NCBI GenBank assembly: GCA_030248225.1
Contig: JASANE010028483.1
Coordinates: 1-10,621 of the forward strand
Direction of reading: 5' to 3'
Length of the DNA stretch: 10,621 nt
Origin: Trileptium ribeirensis
Taxonomy: Eukaryota > Nematoda > Enoplea > Enoplida > Thoracostomopsidae
The notes beneath the pieces were generated by a model. That model made no database searches and was not told where the DNA came from. It saw only the letters and a program-made list of their open reading frames with translations. This document shows positions 7,576 through 10,621 of the stretch, piece after piece (within the stretch, counting starts at the first letter, position 1; every line of letters begins with the position of its first letter). Both the position numbers and the translations under genes were made by a program.

Positions 7576-7815
7576 GTAATTGTAGAAAAAGTCAATAGTT
7601 TGGATACAATAAGTAATTGCTGAACCGGTTTCACAATCTAAGTCTATTCGTACAAAACTCTGATATGTATACATTTTCAATACGTATTTAGGAAATTCGG
7701 ACTGAAGACTAACAGGAAGGACTAGCGAACTGGTGTTTGCTTATGCTGAAGACGGCGATTAGCAAATAATAACACTTTTTTGCAAGTTTCGATAACACTG
7801 TTTAACAGATCACTG

Positions 7816-8298
7816 TTAGGTGTGGTACTTATTGGCAGTATATTCAAGTAATTGAACAAAATTTCGACGCAGTATACAAGTTGCTTTCATATTTGTAATA
7901 GACAATGTCGGCAACACAATGAAAAGAGTACGGCTGAAATATAAGCCAATCAATAGCCTTTTTGGTGCAGAAAACGGTGCAACAGCATTAGAAACTGTTG
8001 AAATGCTGAGAATGACAGCAAATAAATAGATAAACCAAGTTTGGAATAATGTTTGGCTACCAGCATTGTGGTCCGTAATAAATTTAGGGGACAGGTGGCG
8101 ATCGGTATTAAATAGAGAAAAAATCCATGAAAAATAGTAAAAATCACCAAACGAGAATGAGCATTGATCCTTTTTTAAGTTAAGCACTCGTATTTCAAAT
8201 AATACAAACTTTATACAGCCAGAAAGTTTATATGCTGGCACTACGAGAAATATACATAATTTATCATCGGCGGTTAACCCACAATGGTATAGGTACAT
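7816..8298 (-). CDS. Unidentified hydrophobic protein fragment, probable 3' exon
   Basis: A 160-codon open frame ends at TAA (7818-7816). So long a frame is unlikely by chance in DNA this rich in A and T, although the strand is also pyrimidine-rich, which favours open frames. Hydrophobic segments lie at about residues 13-34, 84-108 (around W-F-I-Y-L-F-A-V-I-L-S-I-S) and 114-137 (around L-F-I-V-L-P-T-L-S-I). A polar loop follows a D-R-H-L-S-P-K segment, and the C-terminus is basic and hydrophilic. This suggests a polytopic membrane protein. The first ATG may not be the start: the acceptor ATTTCTCGTAG|TGCC at 8241/8240 lies inside and would make this a terminal exon with upstream coding elsewhere. 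I do not recognise the family. The start is uncertain. Confidence 0.45.
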   Translation of the reverse strand: MYLYHCGLTADDKLCIFLVVPAYKLSGCIKFVLFEIRVLNLKKDQCSFSFGDFYYFSWIFSLFNTDRHLSPKFITDHNAGSQTLFQTWFIYLFAVILSISTVSNAVAPFSAPKRLLIGLYFSRTLFIVLPTLSITNMKATCILRRNFVQLLEYTANKYHT

Positions 8299-8312
8299 AT
8301 AAAAGTAAAAAG

Positions 8313-9163
8313 GTTTGTTCGTTGCTTGTTGTGATTCTTTTTGAAAAAATATTGGTTTTGGTTTTACTACAATTTGAGGGTATATATGTTTATATTAAAT
8401 ATAAATGACAGCTGTCCTGAAGAGTAATTACCGTTAATTTGTTTGTTCGTTGCTTGTTGTGATTCTTTTTGAAAAAATATTGTATGCATGAAAATCAAAC
8501 GCCTAAAAAGATTAAATAGATGCGCAAGTTGGTTTTGTTTTTATTACAATTTGAGGGTATATATGTTTATATTAAATATAAATGACAGCTGTCCTGAAGA
8601 GTAATTACCGTTAATTTGTTTGTTCGTTGCTTGTTGTGATTCTTTTTGAAAAAATATTGTATGCATGAAAATCAAACGCCTAAAAAGATTAAATAGATGC
8701 GCAAGTTGGTTTTGGTTTTATTACAATTTGAGGGTATATATGTTTATATTAAATATAAATGACAGCTGTCCTGAAGAGTAATTACCGTTAATTTGTTTGT
8801 TCGTTGCTTGTTGTGATTCTTTTTGAAAAATATTGTATGCATGAAAATCAAACGCCTAAAAAGATTAAATAGATGCGCAAGTTGGTTTTGGTTTTATTAC
8901 AATTTGAGGGTGTATATGTTTATATTAAATATAAATGACAGCTGTCCTGAAGAGTAATTACCGTTAATTTGTTTGTTCGTTGCTTGTTGTGATTCTTTTT
9001 GAAAAAATATTGTATGCATGACAATCAAACGCCTAAAAAGATTAAATACATGCGCAAGTTGGTTTTGGTTTTATTACAATTTGAGGGCATATATGTTTAT
9101 AGGCATATGTGTTTATATTTTATATAAATGACAGCTGTCCTGAAGAGTAATTACCGTTAATTT
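8313..9163. repeat. Tandem array, five copies of a 177-bp unit
   Basis: Copies begin with GTTTGTTCGTTGC at 8313, 8441, 8618, 8795 and 8971. Their lengths are 128, 177, 177, 176 and 193 bases. Copies 2-4 are almost identical. Copy 1 lacks 49 bases between two TTG triplets. Copy 4 has lost one A from a run. Copy 5 has a 16-base internal duplication of GGCATATATGTTTATA with one change. Each copy contains the 10-bp palindrome GACAGCTGTC, which includes the E-box CAGCTG. The near identity argues for recent expansion or homogenisation. Confidence 0.95.
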
Positions 9164-9297
9164 GATCCTAGAGAGGTCGCGTTCAAAAGTTACACCGAGA
9201 GTGTGGTTGGCTGTGTCGGTCAATTTAGCTTCAACAAAAAGTCCCATAAACTTAAATTTCATGTCACAACGACTTGAAATGGGAATCGGAATCAGAA
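9155..9297 (-). CDS. Candidate exon, unidentified protein, abutting the tandem array
   Basis: On the minus strand, CGCTTTTCATCAG ending at 9298 is a good acceptor. It is followed by 47 open codons with mixed, protein-like composition (L-I-P-I-P-I-S-S-R-C-D, later F-V-E-A-K-L-T-D-T-A-N-H-T-L) and then ACG|GTAATT, a fair donor at 9155/9154. G+C content is higher than in the flanks. Without that donor the frame goes on to a TAA at 9115-9113, inside the repeat, making it a last exon. The plus strand is also open here (9162-9503), so the coding strand is not certain. No family is recognised. It could belong to the same minus-strand gene as the frame ending at 7816, but the phases do not settle this. 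Confidence 0.35.
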
Positions 9298-9503
9298 CTG
9301 ATGAAAAGCGCGATTTATTAATTAATTCGGTGCACAAATCTTATTTTCTGCTGCATACTAAATCCTGTAGCATTCAACATTCATTTGTAACCCATACTGC
9401 CATTTCCTTAAATATCAGCCATGGCATCATGTCATATACAAAATCATATCATCATAATTTCAAACACAAAGATTTCCATCTAATTTTTTGTTATCATCGT
9501 TGA

Positions 9504-10621
9504 AAATAATAAAACAGACTACCTGAAAAGCGCTAAGACGAAGCAACATACTTTTGTCACCCGGACATCGTTACTACCGAGACCAACACTTTTTCTACAA
9601 GTTGAATGTAGCTTTTGCACAAAACACAAATCAATATATATATATATAAATTGTAGACAGTCATAGATATTTAAAACGGGCTTGTCAACGTGTGCTTACT
9701 GCTTACAGCGAGGCTATACTAGCATCATAATGACAACAAACGGACAATCAGCTACAGACTAAGCAACACACGTCATCGATGATATCATAGCGCGTTTATG
9801 CATGTTTTATTTATATATAACTGTGCAGCTCCTATTACTCCTGCTCACTTTAAGATTCAAATAATAACCTACACAGCAGTAGATATTTCAACTGATGTAT
9901 AGAGCATTAGCCTACAGATGTACGCAGTAACTTGCTGTCGTTGTGTACGCAGAAACTATAAAGCTTGAAAGAGTCTGTCATACTGCGATTTTAAAACCAA
10001 TATGATCAGCGACAATGTTTTGCCTATTGCGCAGGTGGAAACATCTTGGAGTAACCTAGAGACATAAAAGTGTTAACAAAGTTATAACAACTATCGAGCA
10101 CGAAATAACTGTCATTTTGTAAGATGATAATATGATTGACAGATAGACCACTACTGCCGGCTATTTGAGACCTATGTAAGGGTGTTGAAATGATGCGACC
10201 GGTGGCCGTACTTTGCTACTCAGGTTTTCTCGTTGCTATGGGGCAGCAACTGTTAACATACCCATCCAATTTTGGAAATTCTCCACCATTTTTTTAAGTA
10301 TTCTAACATTACTGGGTTTATATATTGCTTAGTATATATAACATCAAAACAATATAGATGACCAGCTCGCACTGTAAAAATCAACAAAACAGCACAACCA
10401 TTTGCACTCAAAAATTAAGTTATTTTTGTACACATTTTACAGCGAAACTAAAATACTATCCTTCATAAAATACTCTTGCCAGATATTCACGCACCTCTGA
10501 TATTTAGCGCAAATTATGATATAGTGTGTAAAAGATTCGTTTTAGCTAAAAATCTGTGATTTTATACTTTTGTTCAAGTATTTCTTTCTATCTAGCCCAG
10601 TTAGCAACATATTGTTTGTTT
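9504..10621. other. Mostly non-coding, one small signal-peptide-like ORF
   Basis: A (TA)n run lies at about 9634-9649. The only coding hint is a plus-strand frame of 35 codons, 10190-10297, starting M-M-R-P-V-A-V-L-C-Y-S-G-F-L-V-A-M-G. This could be a signal peptide in a first exon, but no convincing donor follows. Otherwise stops are frequent in all frames. Confidence 0.35.

Noticed and set aside
8313..9163. CRISPR array
   Set aside because: The whole 177-bp unit repeats with no unique spacers, and the context is eukaryotic.
9162..9503. Plus-strand frame of 113 codons
   Set aside because: It is opposite the better-bounded minus exon candidate, starts only from TTG, and its second half is low-information; not excluded for certain.
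9528..9640. Minus-strand open stretch ending in CTTTTCAG|GTAGTC
   Set aside because: The donor-like end is attractive, but its phase does not fit the exon candidate at 9297 and no acceptor was found.

Overview
The window reads as nuclear DNA of an invertebrate animal. It is AT-rich, sparsely coding and interrupted by introns, with two MITE-type transposon copies and a young tandem repeat. No rRNA, tRNA, operon or bacterial signal is visible. A nematode is my tentative favourite. The two best 3' splice sites end in ATTTCAG and TTTTTCAG, the C-x-N-G-G EGF-like modules resemble those common in nematode extracellular proteins, and one transposon carries short runs of TTAGGC. None of these is decisive, and a tunicate or other invertebrate remains possible.

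The one gene I can model with confidence is on the minus strand. Exon 1 (4378-3402) starts with a signal peptide, continues through a long acidic polar region containing a basic cleavage-like site, and ends inside cysteine-rich EGF-like modules. Exon 2 (2300-2081) joins it in frame and completes two more modules. A probable last exon (1577-1506) follows a very good acceptor and ends at a TGA. The spliced product would be about 422 residues, secreted and cysteine-rich. The introns are about 1.1 kb and 0.5 kb. Upstream of the start lie a cluster of TTACGTA motifs and two inverted repeats.

Region by region: 1-478 has no supported gene. 479-671 is a decayed transposon copy. 672-1505 is mostly non-coding, apart from an orphan open frame with one hydrophobic segment. 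1506-4378 is the EGF-like gene. 4379-5120 is its upstream region. 5121-5253 may be a short hAT-like element. 5421-5652 is a clear MITE with perfect 23-bp terminal inverted repeats and a perfect 8-bp target duplication. 5653-7404 is mostly non-coding, with a degenerate 31-bp tandem repeat. 7405-7575 may be a plus-strand exon. 7816-8298 (minus) is a 160-codon open frame for a hydrophobic, probably membrane-spanning protein part. 8313-9163 is a five-copy, 177-bp tandem array, and it runs directly into a possible minus-strand exon at 9297-9155. The remainder to 10621 shows only weak hints of coding.

The genes cannot be tied into a pathway from this window. The most unusual structures are the EGF-like precursor with its possible alternative 3' ends, the MITE pair, and the tandem array whose repeated unit carries splice-site-like sequence shared with the adjoining exon candidate.
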